A stretch of DNA of 35,417 nt from assembly GCA_021129825.1 (NCBI GenBank), contig JAJOKO010000149.1, positions 1 through 35,417 on the forward strand. Direction: 5' to 3'. This document shows, piece by piece, positions 18,314 through 28,850 of this stretch. How positions within the stretch are numbered: position 1 is the stretch's first letter; each line of letters begins with the position of its first letter. A model generated the notes under the pieces. It had not been told where the DNA came from, made no database searches, and worked only from the letters and a program-made list of their open reading frames with translations. The translations under genes were made by a program, and so were the position numbers. This DNA comes from Desulfotomaculum sp. Lineage in GTDB: Bacteria; Bacillota; Desulfotomaculia; Desulfotomaculales; Desulfohalotomaculaceae.

Positions 18314-19630
18314 TTGTCCCGAAAAAAAGCAGCTATCTATACATTAGGTTGTAAAGTTAACCAAACTGAATCAGTTGCTATTAGTGAAATGTTTAAAAAC
18401 CAAGATTACCAGCTGGTAGATTTTGATAAACCAGCAGATGTGTACATAATCAACACTTGTACGGTTACTCATTTGAGTGATCGAAAAAGTCGTCAAATGA
18501 TTAGACGAGCTGTAAAAATAAATCCTTCAGCACTGGTGGTAGTAACCGGGTGCTACGCCCAAATTTCTGCGGATCAAATTATGGAAATACCCGGGGTAGA
18601 TTTAGTAGTGGGTACCGGTGATAAAAATAATATTGTGGCTCTGGTGGAAAAAACCAATAAATCAACATCGCCTGTAAAGATGGTCACCAAGATATCCGAA
18701 CAACATCAATTTGTAGAAATGCCTGTTGTTACTAAGGGTAATAAAACTAGAGGTTTTATTAAAGTGCAAGAAGGGTGTAATGATTTTTGCACTTATTGTA
18801 TTATCCCGCATGCCCGTGGTCCGTTGCGCAGTCGTAAATTAAGTAGTATAATTACTGAGGTTCAACAATTATTGCAAAATGATTTTAAAGAAATTGTACT
18901 TACTGGTATTCATACGGGGGCGTATGGTTTGGATTTCCGAAATGGTCTGAATTTAGCTACTTTAGTAAAAGAACTATTATCATTACCAGGATTAGTCCGG
19001 TTACGTCTTAGCTCGGTGGAACCAAATGATATTAAGGCGGAACTAATAGCGATAGCCAGTGCTGCGAAATCTTTTTGTAAGCATTTACATATTCCGCTAC
19101 AAAGTGGAGATGATCAGATCTTAGCTACTATGCAGCGTAAATATAATACTGAATATTATGCCCGGTTAATAAATGATATCCGGGAGAAAATACCTGATAT
19201 GGCGATTACTACTGATATTATGGTCGGTTTTCCGGGTGAAAGTGAGGCCATGTTTGATAATACATATAATTTTTGTCGAAAAATGAATTTTAGTGGCATG
19301 CATGTATTTAAATATTCTTCCCGTAAAGGTACCGTAGCAGCAAATTTTTCAAACCAAGTACCGGCATCAAAAAAAAATTGGCGTAGTAACAAACTAATGA
19401 TTTTGGCTGAACAATTGGCGGCTAATTATGCGGCTAATTATTTAGGTCAAAAAACAGCAATACTGGTAGAGCAACAAATAGAAAATAAGCCCGGTTATTG
19501 GCAGGGACTTACCAGTAATTATTTGCGGGTAGAGTTTTACGCTCCCGGAAATGCAGATTTATGCGGGCAGTTTTTAAATATCCGGATAACTAAAATTGAC
19601 CACAAAAAATTGTATGGTGAAATAATTTAA
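18314..19630 (+). CDS. mtaB: tRNA (N6-L-threonylcarbamoyladenosine37-C2)-methylthiotransferase MtaB-like
   Basis: YTLGCKVNQTESVAISEMF, NTCTVTHLSDRKSRQMIRRA, radical SAM CNDFCTYCIIPHARG; conserved position. Confidence 0.92.
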   Translation: MSRKKAAIYTLGCKVNQTESVAISEMFKNQDYQLVDFDKPADVYIINTCTVTHLSDRKSRQMIRRAVKINPSALVVVTGCYAQISADQIMEIPGVDLVVGTGDKNNIVALVEKTNKSTSPVKMVTKISEQHQFVEMPVVTKGNKTRGFIKVQEGCNDFCTYCIIPHARGPLRSRKLSSIITEVQQLLQNDFKEIVLTGIHTGAYGLDFRNGLNLATLVKELLSLPGLVRLRLSSVEPNDIKAELIAIASAAKSFCKHLHIPLQSGDDQILATMQRKYNTEYYARLINDIREKIPDMAITTDIMVGFPGESEAMFDNTYNFCRKMNFSGMHVFKYSSRKGTVAANFSNQVPASKKNWRSNKLMILAEQLAANYAANYLGQKTAILVEQQIENKPGYWQGLTSNYLRVEFYAPGNADLCGQFLNIRITKIDHKKLYGEII

Positions 19631-19725
19631 TTATCTTAGCAGGATTTATCGAATAAGAGTGGAAGTAGTTTATAAACTAAAAAAATCTTGTTAGGAGTTA
19701 TTATTTTAAAAAGGGGGTGCAAGTT

Positions 19726-20070
19726 TTGCCGGAGTGTATTTTTTGCAAGATTATTAATAAAGAAATACCTGCCGAAATTATATACGAGGATGAACAAGTA
19801 ATGGCATTTAAAGATGTTAACCCGGTAGCTCCCGTTCATATTCTGTTGATACCAAAAAAACATATTGCTACATTGTTTGATTTGACAACAGAGGATAGTG
19901 ATGTTATTGGGCAGTTAGTTTTAACTGCTAAAAAACTAGCTGTAAAGCTAGGACTAGAAGAAAAAGGATTTCGATTAGTAGCTAACTGCAAAGAAGATGG
20001 TGGGCAAACTGTTTTTCATATCCACTTCCATTTAGTTGGTGAGAGATTTTTTGCATGGCCTCCGGGTTAG
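19726..20070 (+). CDS. HIT family protein
   Basis: CIFCKIINKEIPAEIIYEDEQVMAFKDVNPVAPVHILLIPKKHI; histidine triad HIHFHLVG. Confidence 0.94.
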   Translation: MPECIFCKIINKEIPAEIIYEDEQVMAFKDVNPVAPVHILLIPKKHIATLFDLTTEDSDVIGQLVLTAKKLAVKLGLEEKGFRLVANCKEDGGQTVFHIHFHLVGERFFAWPPG

Positions 20071-20133
20071 AATACCAAAATTCGAGGTTTTCATAGTTAG
20101 CTTTTAATGGATTACCGGGGGGAGGGGAAATTA

Positions 20134-20310
20134 ATGGCGGAAGTTAAAGTAGGTAAAAATGAAACATTGGATAGTGCTCTCCGACGTTTTAAGAAATCCT
20201 GCCAAAAGGCCGGGGTTATGTCTGAAGCGCGGAAACATGAAGTTTACGAAAAACCAAGTGTTAAACGCAAGAAAAAATCAGAAGCGGCTCGGAAGCGCCG
20301 TACGTTTTAG
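20134..20310 (+). CDS. rpsU: 30S ribosomal protein S21
   Basis: [59 protein letters not shown] ggggagggg. Confidence 0.96.
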   Translation: MAEVKVGKNETLDSALRRFKKSCQKAGVMSEARKHEVYEKPSVKRKKKSEAARKRRTF

Positions 20311-20356
20311 ATAGATTATCTATAAGTGTTTCTCTGTAAATATTAGTAATTTGGTG

Positions 20357-20396
20357 ACCTCCTTAGGCATATAATTAAGCCTAAGGAGGTTTTTTT
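20357..20396 (+). terminator. Intrinsic-terminator-like hairpin overlapping the yqfC RBS
   Basis: ACCTCCTTAGGC - atataattaa - GCCTAAGGAGGT plus a T7 run; perfect 12-bp stem; yqfC ATG follows immediately at 20397. Confidence 0.8.
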
Positions 20397-20684
20397 ATGG
20401 TCTGGTCAGGTTTTGAAAAACATATCAAAAAACAAATGGTGAATTTATTAGAAATACCCAGTGATATAATGCTGGATTTGCCTAAAGTTGTAGTTGTAGG
20501 TAATTTACAAGTGTTTATTGAAAATCACCGTGGTATTATTGAGTATACCTCTGAATTAATCAGAATTATTGTGGAAGATGGTGAAATAAACATCAGCGGT
20601 GAAAACTTATCTATCAGAAATATTATGGTGGATGAACTTATAATAGAAGGTAAAATCAAAAGTTTAGAACTGCGGGGTGGATAA
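20397..20684 (+). CDS. yqfC: Sporulation protein YqfC
   Basis: 95 aa; LLEIPSDIMLDLPKVVVVGNLQVFIENHRGIIEYTSELIRI; adjacent to yqfD. Confidence 0.9.
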   Translation: MVWSGFEKHIKKQMVNLLEIPSDIMLDLPKVVVVGNLQVFIENHRGIIEYTSELIRIIVEDGEINISGENLSIRNIMVDELIIEGKIKSLELRGG

Positions 20685-20686
20685 AT

Positions 20687-21907
20687 TTGTTTTTGTTTAA
20701 ATTGATATCTTATTTGTTTGGACATGTTTTTTTGGTAGTGAAGGGAAATTCGTTAGAAAAATTTATTAATATGGCTGCTAACCGGGGTATTTATTTGTGG
20801 GATATTACTAAATTAGGAGCAAATAGAATTAGGGTGGGCGTAAGGCTTTCGGGGATTAGACCGCTTAGACATATTGCCAGAGAAACAGCTTGTAGATTTA
20901 AAATTAAATCGCGGGTAGGAATACCTTTTATTGTTGAACGTATGAAAAAAAGAAAAATATTAGTTGCAGGAGCCTTTATATTTGTTATAGTATTATATAT
21001 ATTATCATCTTTTGTATGGTTTATTGAGATTGAGGGTAACGATAAAATATCTGGGAAAGATATTTTATTGGCGGTCCGGCAGGTTGGTTTGTCTGAGGGA
21101 GTTTGGAGAGGCGATATTGATACTGCTGTGATAGAGCAAGCGATAAAAGATAAACTACCAATAGTGGCTTGGGTAGGAGTATTTATTGAAGGAACAAAGG
21201 TCCGGATTGAAATTGTAGAGAAAAAAATAATTGGCAACGAAATCAGCGATCAACCTACTCATATAGTAGCTACAAAAACTGGCTTATTGCAGGGAATTTT
21301 AGTATTATCCGGTCAAGCAGTGGTAGCAGAAGGTGATGTTGTAGAGGTTGGCCAAGTGCTGATTTCAGGCGAAGTAATACCGGAACAAACTATCAATCAA
21401 AATAACGGGGTGATGGATTTACCCCGTTATTTGCAGGCCCAAGGGGTGGTACGGGCCCGGGTGTGGTATGAAGGATATGGAGAAGCTAAATTAGTTGAGA
21501 TGTTAATCAAACCTTCTGGTAAGCAGACAGAGCGTTTCAGTATTAAAATGGTTGGTCAAGAAATAATTTTAAAAGGACCGTCGCAAATACCATTCACAAA
21601 ATATCAAAGTGAAATTACAGTAAAAACTTTTCCTCTTTGGAGGGATTTTGCAGTGCCTGTAGAATTTATTAAGGTACAATATTTAGAATTAAAAAAACAT
21701 CGTGAAGAGCGCACTAAGACAGAAGCACGTAAACTGGCAGAACAAAAAGCGTGGTCACAAGTAAAGTTGAAATTACCAACAGAACATAAAATTTTAAAAC
21801 AACGAGTAGAGCATATTGAAACGGAACAGCAAGAAAATTTGGTGCGAGTAAAAGTATTAGTGGAGACATTGGAAGAGATCGGCACAGAAAAACCTTTCCA
21901 ACCATAA
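20687..21907 (+). CDS. yqfD: Sporulation protein YqfD
   Basis: 406 aa with a central TM segment (ILVAGAFIFVIVLYILSSFVWFIEIEGNDKISGKDIL); conserved position between yqfC and phoH. Confidence 0.9.
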   Translation: MFLFKLISYLFGHVFLVVKGNSLEKFINMAANRGIYLWDITKLGANRIRVGVRLSGIRPLRHIARETACRFKIKSRVGIPFIVERMKKRKILVAGAFIFVIVLYILSSFVWFIEIEGNDKISGKDILLAVRQVGLSEGVWRGDIDTAVIEQAIKDKLPIVAWVGVFIEGTKVRIEIVEKKIIGNEISDQPTHIVATKTGLLQGILVLSGQAVVAEGDVVEVGQVLISGEVIPEQTINQNNGVMDLPRYLQAQGVVRARVWYEGYGEAKLVEMLIKPSGKQTERFSIKMVGQEIILKGPSQIPFTKYQSEITVKTFPLWRDFAVPVEFIKVQYLELKKHREERTKTEARKLAEQKAWSQVKLKLPTEHKILKQRVEHIETEQQENLVRVKVLVETLEEIGTEKPFQP

Positions 21908-21915
21908 TTTGCTTT

Positions 21916-22923
21916 GTGAAATTAGGAGGTATCTTGCTTATATTGAAACCAAATACAGAGGTAAGAATCATCCTTGATGATATTAGGTTAGCTGCTGAAA
22001 TAATGGGTCAACATGATCAAAATATTGTTTATATAGAAAAACTACTAAATGTTAAAATGGTAATTCGTGGGGACGAACTAATTATTACCGGTACACCTGA
22101 GGCGGTGCAAGAAGCCGGACAGTTGCTAAATCAATTGTTAGCTTATTCTGATACCGGAAATAATATTACTGTCCATGAAATCAACTATGCTTTACAAGTA
22201 GTGCGTGCTGGCAGGGGAGATACCTTGGCCGATTTGACCCGGGATATAGTAGCGGTTAATGCCCGTGGAAAGCAAATCAAACCGAAAACACCGGGACAAA
22301 AACAATATATCGACGCTATTCGTAAACACGATGTAGTATTTTGTATTGGACCGGCGGGTACAGGTAAAACATATCTTTCAGTAGCTTTGGCTGTCGCAGC
22401 CTTGCGCAATAAAACGATCTCTCGGTTGGTGTTAACCAGACCGGCGGTAGAAGCAGGCGAAAAACTGGGGTTTTTGCCCGGAGATTTGCAAGATAAAGTA
22501 GACCCTTATTTACGCCCGGTTTATGATGGCTTGTACGATGTTTTAGGGGTGGAAAATACCCAAAAATACATGGAGCGAAATATCATCGAAATTGCCCCGC
22601 TGGCTTATATGCGGGGGCGAACTTTAGATGATGCTTTTATTATTTTAGATGAAGCTCAAAACACCACCCCGGAACAAATGAAAATGTTTCTGACACGCTT
22701 GGGTTTCGGTTCTAAGGCGATAATTAACGGGGATATCACCCAAATTGATTTATCTCGTGGTCAAAAATCTGGTCTAGTTGATGCTCAAATGAAGCTTAGT
22801 AAGGTGCCTGGTTTGGCGTTTAATTACATGACCGGGGATGATATAGTCCGGCATTCGTTAGTACATCAAATTATCAAAGCTTATGATTTGGCGGAGCAGC
22901 CAGCGCAAGCTGATCGGAAGTGA
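21916..22923 (+). CDS. phoH: PhoH-like ATPase
   Basis: PKTPGQKQYIDAIRKHDVVFCIGPAGTGKTYLSVALAV; RPAVEAGEKLGFLPGDLQDKVDPYLRPVYD. Start may be a downstream alternative codon. Confidence 0.95.
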   Translation: MKLGGILLILKPNTEVRIILDDIRLAAEIMGQHDQNIVYIEKLLNVKMVIRGDELIITGTPEAVQEAGQLLNQLLAYSDTGNNITVHEINYALQVVRAGRGDTLADLTRDIVAVNARGKQIKPKTPGQKQYIDAIRKHDVVFCIGPAGTGKTYLSVALAVAALRNKTISRLVLTRPAVEAGEKLGFLPGDLQDKVDPYLRPVYDGLYDVLGVENTQKYMERNIIEIAPLAYMRGRTLDDAFIILDEAQNTTPEQMKMFLTRLGFGSKAIINGDITQIDLSRGQKSGLVDAQMKLSKVPGLAFNYMTGDDIVRHSLVHQIIKAYDLAEQPAQADRK

Positions 22924-22927
22924 AAGC

Positions 22928-25054
22928 ATGATTACTTTTAGTAAACTTGGCAGTACTATTTGGCAGGGACTGGTTTTTTTTGTTAAGCATCGCCAAGTAC
23001 GCCGTGGTAGTGCAATTATTTTTTTCTTAGCTATTTTCACTTTATTGTTGTCTTTAGACTTTTTTTACGGTAAAGTAAGTCTTGAAGTAGGAGATGTGGC
23101 TCCTCATGACATCAGGGCACCGCATAGTGTTGAATTTATAGATCCGGTAAAAACCGACGAGTTAAGACAACAAGCTGCTCAAGGAGTGGACAAGGTTTAT
23201 ACTACCGACCCTCAAATAACGCTGGCGGTGGAAAACAATATTATTAACCTGACCGCCGATATTGCCGCTATCCAGCTTGCAGAAAATTTAGATATTGATG
23301 AAAATTTACTTATTAAAGAAAAAGCCGAAAAATTAAGAGTAAGAATACCATTTACATTATCAGAAGAAGCTTTACTTAGTTTAGCCAGTGGAGTGCTAGA
23401 GGATTTATATTTAGTACAAGATAAAGTGATTAATATTGTTAATCAAAAAATGAAAACAGGAATCACTGAAGAACAATTAGAAGGTGTTCGGGGAGAGCTA
23501 ATTGCCAGTATCAATGAATTTAATTTAAACCAGGGTTATTATCAATATGCAGTAGGATTAGTGCATATTTTTTTACAACCAAATCGTTTTTATAATCCAG
23601 AACAAACTGATGCGGTGCGTCAAAAAGCGATGGCAGCAGTTGAACCGGTTAAAATTAAAATAAAGTCTCAACAAAGAATTACCAGTGCTGGAGAGATTGT
23701 CACCAGACAGCATATTCAGGCTTTACATGCTTTGAACATCTTACACCCGCGTCAGCCTTGGGTAACTTTATTGGGCACTATCTTTTTGGTAGCGGCTTTT
23801 ATGGCGGTAGTATTATTTTATTTACGCCGGCAAAACCGTAAAATTTACCAAAATACAGGTCAATTATATTTAATTGGCATTGTGATAGTAATTGTTTTAG
23901 CAGTTTCTAAATCTATCTTGGCAATTGATATCTTTCATTGGCCAGAACTGGAAGAATTGTTGGGCTACACGGCGCCGGTTGCCGCTGCCGGTATGTTAAT
24001 CGCAATTTTATTAAAAACTAGGCTAGCGGTATTAGTAGTGACTGTAACCAGTTTATTTTTAGGATTGATGATCGGTAATCAAATTAATTTTAGCGTTGTT
24101 GGTTTTTTGGGTGGTATTGCCGGTGTTTACAGTGTTTCCAGACTTAGTCAACGGGGAGATTTAGTGCGAGCAGGATTATATACCGGGATTACGGTAATGT
24201 TGGCTATATTTGTTATTGGGATGATTGAAGAAACCCCTTGGCAGTTATTGTTACTGTCTGGTTTGATGTTGGGTTTATTAAATGGCTTGTTGTCTTCTGT
24301 ATTAACCAACGGGGCTTTACCTTACTTAGAATCATCTTTTGGGATTACTTCGCCGGTTAAATTATTGGAATTATCGAACCCTAGCAACCCATTGTTACGC
24401 AAATTATTAACCGAAGTACCGGGGACATACCACCATAGTATTATGGTCGGAAACTTGGCTGAAGCAGCTACTGAAGCTGTGGGTGGTGATCATTTATTGG
24501 TGCGGGTAGGTGCTTTATATCATGATATTGGTAAAATAAAAAGACCTTACTTTTTTATAGAAAATCAAATGAGAGCGGATAATCCCCATGATAAAATCGC
24601 CCCTTCGCTTTCTACCTTGATAGTAACATCCCATGTTAAAGACGGTGTGGATTTAGCTAAAGAACACAAACTACCCCAATGTATTATTGATTTTATTGAA
24701 CAGCACCATGGTACCGGTTTAATAAAGTTTTTTTATCATAAAGCCCTAAAAGGGGAAAAACCAGAGCTTATTACCGAAAAAGAATTTAGCTATACCGGTC
24801 CTAAACCGCAAACTAAAGAAACAGCTATTATAATGTTAGCTGATACAGTAGAAGCGGCGGTACGTTCTTTAAAAACGCCTACACCCGGGCAAGTAGAAGG
24901 TTTGGTTAGAAAAATAATTAAAGAAAAACTGATGGAAGGGCAGTTAGATCAGTGTGATTTAACATTAAAAGATTTAAATACTACGGCGAAGGCTTTTTTG
25001 CGGGTGTTATCAGGAGTGTATCACTCCCGGATAGAATATCCAGAAATAAAATAA
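22928..25054 (+). CDS. pgpH: HD-family cyclic-di-AMP phosphodiesterase-like membrane protein (PgpH/YqfF)
   Basis: 7TM region followed by HD domain ([51 protein letters not shown]); ATG 22928 is internal to ORF 22883..25054. Confidence 0.92.
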   Translation: MITFSKLGSTIWQGLVFFVKHRQVRRGSAIIFFLAIFTLLLSLDFFYGKVSLEVGDVAPHDIRAPHSVEFIDPVKTDELRQQAAQGVDKVYTTDPQITLAVENNIINLTADIAAIQLAENLDIDENLLIKEKAEKLRVRIPFTLSEEALLSLASGVLEDLYLVQDKVINIVNQKMKTGITEEQLEGVRGELIASINEFNLNQGYYQYAVGLVHIFLQPNRFYNPEQTDAVRQKAMAAVEPVKIKIKSQQRITSAGEIVTRQHIQALHALNILHPRQPWVTLLGTIFLVAAFMAVVLFYLRRQNRKIYQNTGQLYLIGIVIVIVLAVSKSILAIDIFHWPELEELLGYTAPVAAAGMLIAILLKTRLAVLVVTVTSLFLGLMIGNQINFSVVGFLGGIAGVYSVSRLSQRGDLVRAGLYTGITVMLAIFVIGMIEETPWQLLLLSGLMLGLLNGLLSSVLTNGALPYLESSFGITSPVKLLELSNPSNPLLRKLLTEVPGTYHHSIMVGNLAEAATEAVGGDHLLVRVGALYHDIGKIKRPYFFIENQMRADNPHDKIAPSLSTLIVTSHVKDGVDLAKEHKLPQCIIDFIEQHHGTGLIKFFYHKALKGEKPELITEKEFSYTGPKPQTKETAIIMLADTVEAAVRSLKTPTPGQVEGLVRKIIKEKLMEGQLDQCDLTLKDLNTTAKAFLRVLSGVYHSRIEYPEIK

Positions 25055-25079
25055 AAGTGAGCAAAGGAGATTGCTGAGT

Positions 25080-25535
25080 ATGCCGGTACTGATAAATAAT
25101 TTACACCTAAATTTTCCAGTCCAAGAAGAATGGATCAATAACGCTGTTAAAGCTATTGAAAATATATTGGCACGACATAATCAAGCCGAGAGTGAAGTAG
25201 GTTTGATTTTGGTAGATGACCAGTATATGCACCGGTTAAATAAAGATTACCGGGGGGTAGATAGTCCTACGGATGTGCTTTCTTTTGCGATGAATGAGGG
25301 TGAAACAATGCCGGAACCAGAAGATTCAGAACAGCTATTGGGAGATGTACTTATTTCTTTAGAAACTGCTCAACGTCAAGCGGAGCAATACCAGCATTCT
25401 TTAGAACGAGAGTTAGTTTTTTTAGCATTACACGGGACACTACACTTATTGGGCTATGATCACCAGAACAAAGAAAATAAAAGTTTAATGCGGGCTCAAG
25501 AGGAAATTATTTTGACAATCATGGAGTTAAACTGA
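25080..25535 (+). CDS. ybeY: Endoribonuclease YbeY
   Basis: [19 protein letters not shown]; zinc motif [11 protein letters not shown]. Confidence 0.95.
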   Translation: MPVLINNLHLNFPVQEEWINNAVKAIENILARHNQAESEVGLILVDDQYMHRLNKDYRGVDSPTDVLSFAMNEGETMPEPEDSEQLLGDVLISLETAQRQAEQYQHSLERELVFLALHGTLHLLGYDHQNKENKSLMRAQEEIILTIMELN

Positions 25536-25556
25536 ATTATTAAGGAGAGCTTTGCT

Positions 25557-25985
25557 ATGAACGGAACAGGCGAAAAATTAATCCATACCGGTGGTAGTGG
25601 GTTTCCGTTAGTAAAGTTGATAAACTTAGCCAAAGCTGCTATGGAGCGGTCTTATGCGCCTTATTCCAAATTTCCGGTAGGCGCAGCTTTACTTACTATA
25701 GACGGACACGTTTACAGTGGTTGCAATGTAGAAAATGCTTCCTACGGGTTGACTTGCTGTGCGGAACGAGTAGCTATTTTTAAAGCGGTGTCTGACGGGG
25801 CAAAAGAGTTCCAAGCTTTGGTGATAATCGCCAACACCACACAGCCTTGCAGTCCGTGTGGTGCTTGCCGGCAAGTAATGGGCGAATTCGCCCCAGATAT
25901 GGTAGTTTATATGGTTAGTAAAAATGGTGACTATATTAAAAACAGTGTTAATGAATTATTGCCAAACATGTTTTCGTTACCATAA
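25557..25985 (+). CDS. cdd: Cytidine deaminase
   Basis: SYAPYSKFPVGAALLTIDGHVYSGCNVENASYGLTCCAERVAIFKAV; PCGACRQVMGEF. Confidence 0.95.
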   Translation: MNGTGEKLIHTGGSGFPLVKLINLAKAAMERSYAPYSKFPVGAALLTIDGHVYSGCNVENASYGLTCCAERVAIFKAVSDGAKEFQALVIIANTTQPCSPCGACRQVMGEFAPDMVVYMVSKNGDYIKNSVNELLPNMFSLP

Positions 25986-26002
25986 AAATAGGAGGCTGAA
26001 GA

Positions 26003-26893
26003 TTGACTTTTAAATCTGGCTTTGTAGCTTTAGTAGGTCGACCCAACGTAGGTAAATCAACATTATTAAACCAATTATTGGAGCGAAAAATAGCGATTGT
26101 ATCTGATAAACCCCAGACTACCCGGCATAAAATCCACTCCATCTTAAACAGAGAAAATACCCAAATAGTATTTTTGGATACTCCCGGTATTCATAAACCT
26201 AAACACAAGCTAGGTGAACACTTGGTAGATGTAGCCCTCAGTGCTTTAAGAGAAGTAGACGTAGTGTTGTTTTTGACAGAAGTCACGGCGCCGCCGGGTA
26301 GCGGTGACCGCTATATTTTAAAGCAAATGCAGGACTTGAAAACACCGGTGTTCTTAGTGCTTAATAAAATAGATTTAATTTCTAAACAAGCAATTTTAGA
26401 AATGATTACCCGGTACCGTGAAAGCTATAACTTTGCCGAAATCATTCCGGTATCAGCCTTAAAGGGGGAGAATACGGCCAGATTGATTGAAGTGCTGGTT
26501 AAGTATTTGCCAGTGGGACCACAATATTATCCTGCGGGTACGATTATTGATCGCCCGGAAACTTTTATTATGGCTGAACTAATCCGGGAAAAAGTATTGC
26601 GTTTGACCAGTGAAGAAATACCGCATTCAGTAGCGGTGGTTATTGATCAATTAGAAAAGCGTTCTGAAAACCTAATAGCAGTAGGAGCTACTATTTATAC
26701 TGAAAGGGAATCGCAAAAAGGTATTTTAATCGGCAAGGGCGGTAGTATGCTTAAAAAGATCGGTCAACTGGCCCGGCAAGAAATTGAAAATTTGCTTGGT
26801 TCTAAGATTTATTTAGAACTGTGGGTAAAAGTAAGGAAAAATTGGCGTAACCGACCGGATTACTTGGAAAGATTAGGCTATAAAAATAAATAA
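26003..26893 (+). CDS. era: GTPase Era
   Basis: GFVALVGRPNVGKSTLLNQLLERKIAIVSDKPQTTRHKI; DTPGIHKPKHKLGEHL; C-terminal KH domain. Confidence 0.97.
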   Translation: MTFKSGFVALVGRPNVGKSTLLNQLLERKIAIVSDKPQTTRHKIHSILNRENTQIVFLDTPGIHKPKHKLGEHLVDVALSALREVDVVLFLTEVTAPPGSGDRYILKQMQDLKTPVFLVLNKIDLISKQAILEMITRYRESYNFAEIIPVSALKGENTARLIEVLVKYLPVGPQYYPAGTIIDRPETFIMAELIREKVLRLTSEEIPHSVAVVIDQLEKRSENLIAVGATIYTERESQKGILIGKGGSMLKKIGQLARQEIENLLGSKIYLELWVKVRKNWRNRPDYLERLGYKNK

Positions 26894-26896
26894 TAG

Positions 26897-26925
26897 TTGA
26901 CAATTAGCGTGATAAGCAGTATCAT
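26897..26925 (+). promoter_or_regulatory. Sigma-A promoter of the tetR/efflux operon
   Basis: TTGACA (26897-26902), 17 bp, TATCAT (26920-26925). Confidence 0.75.
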
Positions 26926-26935
26926 TTAGTTAGCT

Positions 26936-26959
26936 ACAATAGACGTAGACGTCTATTGT
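26936..26959. promoter_or_regulatory. Putative TetR-family operator
   Basis: ACAATAGACGT-AG-ACGTCTATTGT, perfect 11-bp inverted repeat just downstream of the -10 element and upstream of the TetR gene. Confidence 0.82.
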
Positions 26960-26985
26960 TATAAAACGACAGATGGAGAATACTA

Positions 26986-27582
26986 ATGAAAAAATATATC
27001 AGAAAAAGTCGCCCTGAAAGAAAAAAAGAAATAATTGTAGCAGCAACACAAGTGTTTTTGCAAAAGGGTTATCGCCATACTACTATGGAGGATATTATCC
27101 AAGAAACCAGTTTGTCTAAAGGCGGTTTTTATCACTACTTTAAAAGTACCCGGGAAATATTTTTAGCGATCATGGAAGAATGTGCTCAAGAAAATGTTTG
27201 TTATTTAAAAGCATTAGAAAGCAGTTGTCAAAGTAAAGATGAATTTATTAATAAACTAGAGGAGTATTTATTAAAACGGCTTTTTGAAAAGCATGATCAG
27301 CGCGATATTTATTTAATGGGAGTAAGCGAGGTTTTTTATGATCAGGAATACTTGGGATATTTGGATAAAATAGAGCAAAAGTATATCAAAGACTTGAGCC
27401 GGTGTTGGTTGCAAAGATTTCCAGATTACACCGAAACACAAATGACGGAAAAATTAAAATTGTTATCCGAAGTTTTTCATGCGTTGATGATTAGCTGTCA
27501 TTTATTCAAAAAAGAAAAACTTTATCAAGAAAACCAGCAATATATTAAAAATATATTTTTGAATATTTTGCTGGATAAATAA
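26986..27582 (+). CDS. TetR/AcrR family transcriptional regulator
   Basis: KKEIIVAATQVFLQKGYRHTTMEDIIQETSLSKGGFYHYFKSTREIFLAIM. Confidence 0.95.
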   Translation: MKKYIRKSRPERKKEIIVAATQVFLQKGYRHTTMEDIIQETSLSKGGFYHYFKSTREIFLAIMEECAQENVCYLKALESSCQSKDEFINKLEEYLLKRLFEKHDQRDIYLMGVSEVFYDQEYLGYLDKIEQKYIKDLSRCWLQRFPDYTETQMTEKLKLLSEVFHALMISCHLFKKEKLYQENQQYIKNIFLNILLDK

Positions 27583-27620
27583 TTCATAAAAATTAATATT
27601 AACGGGAGAGAAATTATTAG

Positions 27621-28820
27621 ATGAAAACAAAAAAACTTTCACGAAAATTATGGTTAATACCCTTTATTGCTATATTAATAATAGGGTTACAACAAATTAG
27701 TATTGCTCAAAATGCGCCAGCACCGGTGGTGGGAAAAGATTTACATACCCATACCGTGTTGGCTACAGCAGTTAGCAAAATAACCAAAGAAAACGAACTG
27801 GTTTTAACCGGTAATATTACGGCTTATGATACAGCAGTAGTCAGTAGTAAAATAGCCGGTCGGGTCAATCAAGTGCTGGTGAAAAACGGTGCTTATGTAG
27901 TAGCAGGTCAACCTTTGGTTACGCTGGAAACCGGAGATTATAACCGGGCTTTGGAAATAAGCCAAACCCAGCTTAAAAAAGCAATCTTCGCTTTAGAAAC
28001 CAGCCAAGCTCAATTAGAAAATGCAGCAGTTGTTTTGGCAAATACCGCCAGTAACTTGGAACGCTTACAAACCTTACATCAAGCCGGGGCTATTGCTCAA
28101 AAAGATTATGATGATGCGGTGGTCGCCATGCAGCAGGCAGAAACAGCAGCACTAGTAGCTAGTGCGGGTGTGCAAATGACTGAGAGCGGTGTGCTTGCTG
28201 CTGAAATTGCGGTAACACAAGCTACGGAACAACTAGCAGATACTACTATCAAGGCTAAACTCAATGGGGTGGTAACCGGGCGTGAGGTCACGTTAGGACA
28301 GGTATTAGCTCCAGGTGTTTCTTTAATGGAATTACATCAAATAACACCTATCTATGCAGTGGTAAATATACCCCAACGAAAATTAGCTTACGTTGAACCA
28401 GGTCAGCAAGTACAGTTAACAGTAGATACTTACCCAGGGCATCAATTTACCGGTGCAGTAGAACTGGTGGAAAGAGTAGGTAATCCCGGTGCGCGTACTT
28501 TTACCACTAAAATAAAAATAGCCAATCAAGAAAAATTATTAAAACCAGCTATGTTTGCCCAGGCGCAAATTAATATGGGTGAAACAGAAGTTTTGGCGAT
28601 ACCACAACAAGCGTTTTTTAGTAGAGAAGATCAGTATTTTGTTTTTGTGGCTGAAAATGGTTTAGCTAAATCCCGGCAAGTAGAAACCGGTCAAGTAATT
28701 GGTCAATTGGTAGAGGTTAAGTCTGGGTTAACTGAAGGAGAAACAGTAATTATTACTAGTGTTAGTAAGCTAAAAGACGGAGATGCAATTATTATTGAAG
28801 ATAAAGAGGTAAAAAGATAA
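27621..28820 (+). CDS. RND efflux periplasmic adaptor (membrane fusion protein)
   Basis: N-terminal TM/signal, GNITAYDTAVVSSKIAGRVNQVLVKNGAYVVAGQPLVTLE, coiled-coil hairpin, beta-barrel domain. Confidence 0.92.
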   Translation: MKTKKLSRKLWLIPFIAILIIGLQQISIAQNAPAPVVGKDLHTHTVLATAVSKITKENELVLTGNITAYDTAVVSSKIAGRVNQVLVKNGAYVVAGQPLVTLETGDYNRALEISQTQLKKAIFALETSQAQLENAAVVLANTASNLERLQTLHQAGAIAQKDYDDAVVAMQQAETAALVASAGVQMTESGVLAAEIAVTQATEQLADTTIKAKLNGVVTGREVTLGQVLAPGVSLMELHQITPIYAVVNIPQRKLAYVEPGQQVQLTVDTYPGHQFTGAVELVERVGNPGARTFTTKIKIANQEKLLKPAMFAQAQINMGETEVLAIPQQAFFSREDQYFVFVAENGLAKSRQVETGQVIGQLVEVKSGLTEGETVIITSVSKLKDGDAIIIEDKEVKR

Positions 28821-28850
28821 ATAGGTAAAGAGATTAGGGGAGAGATTGGC

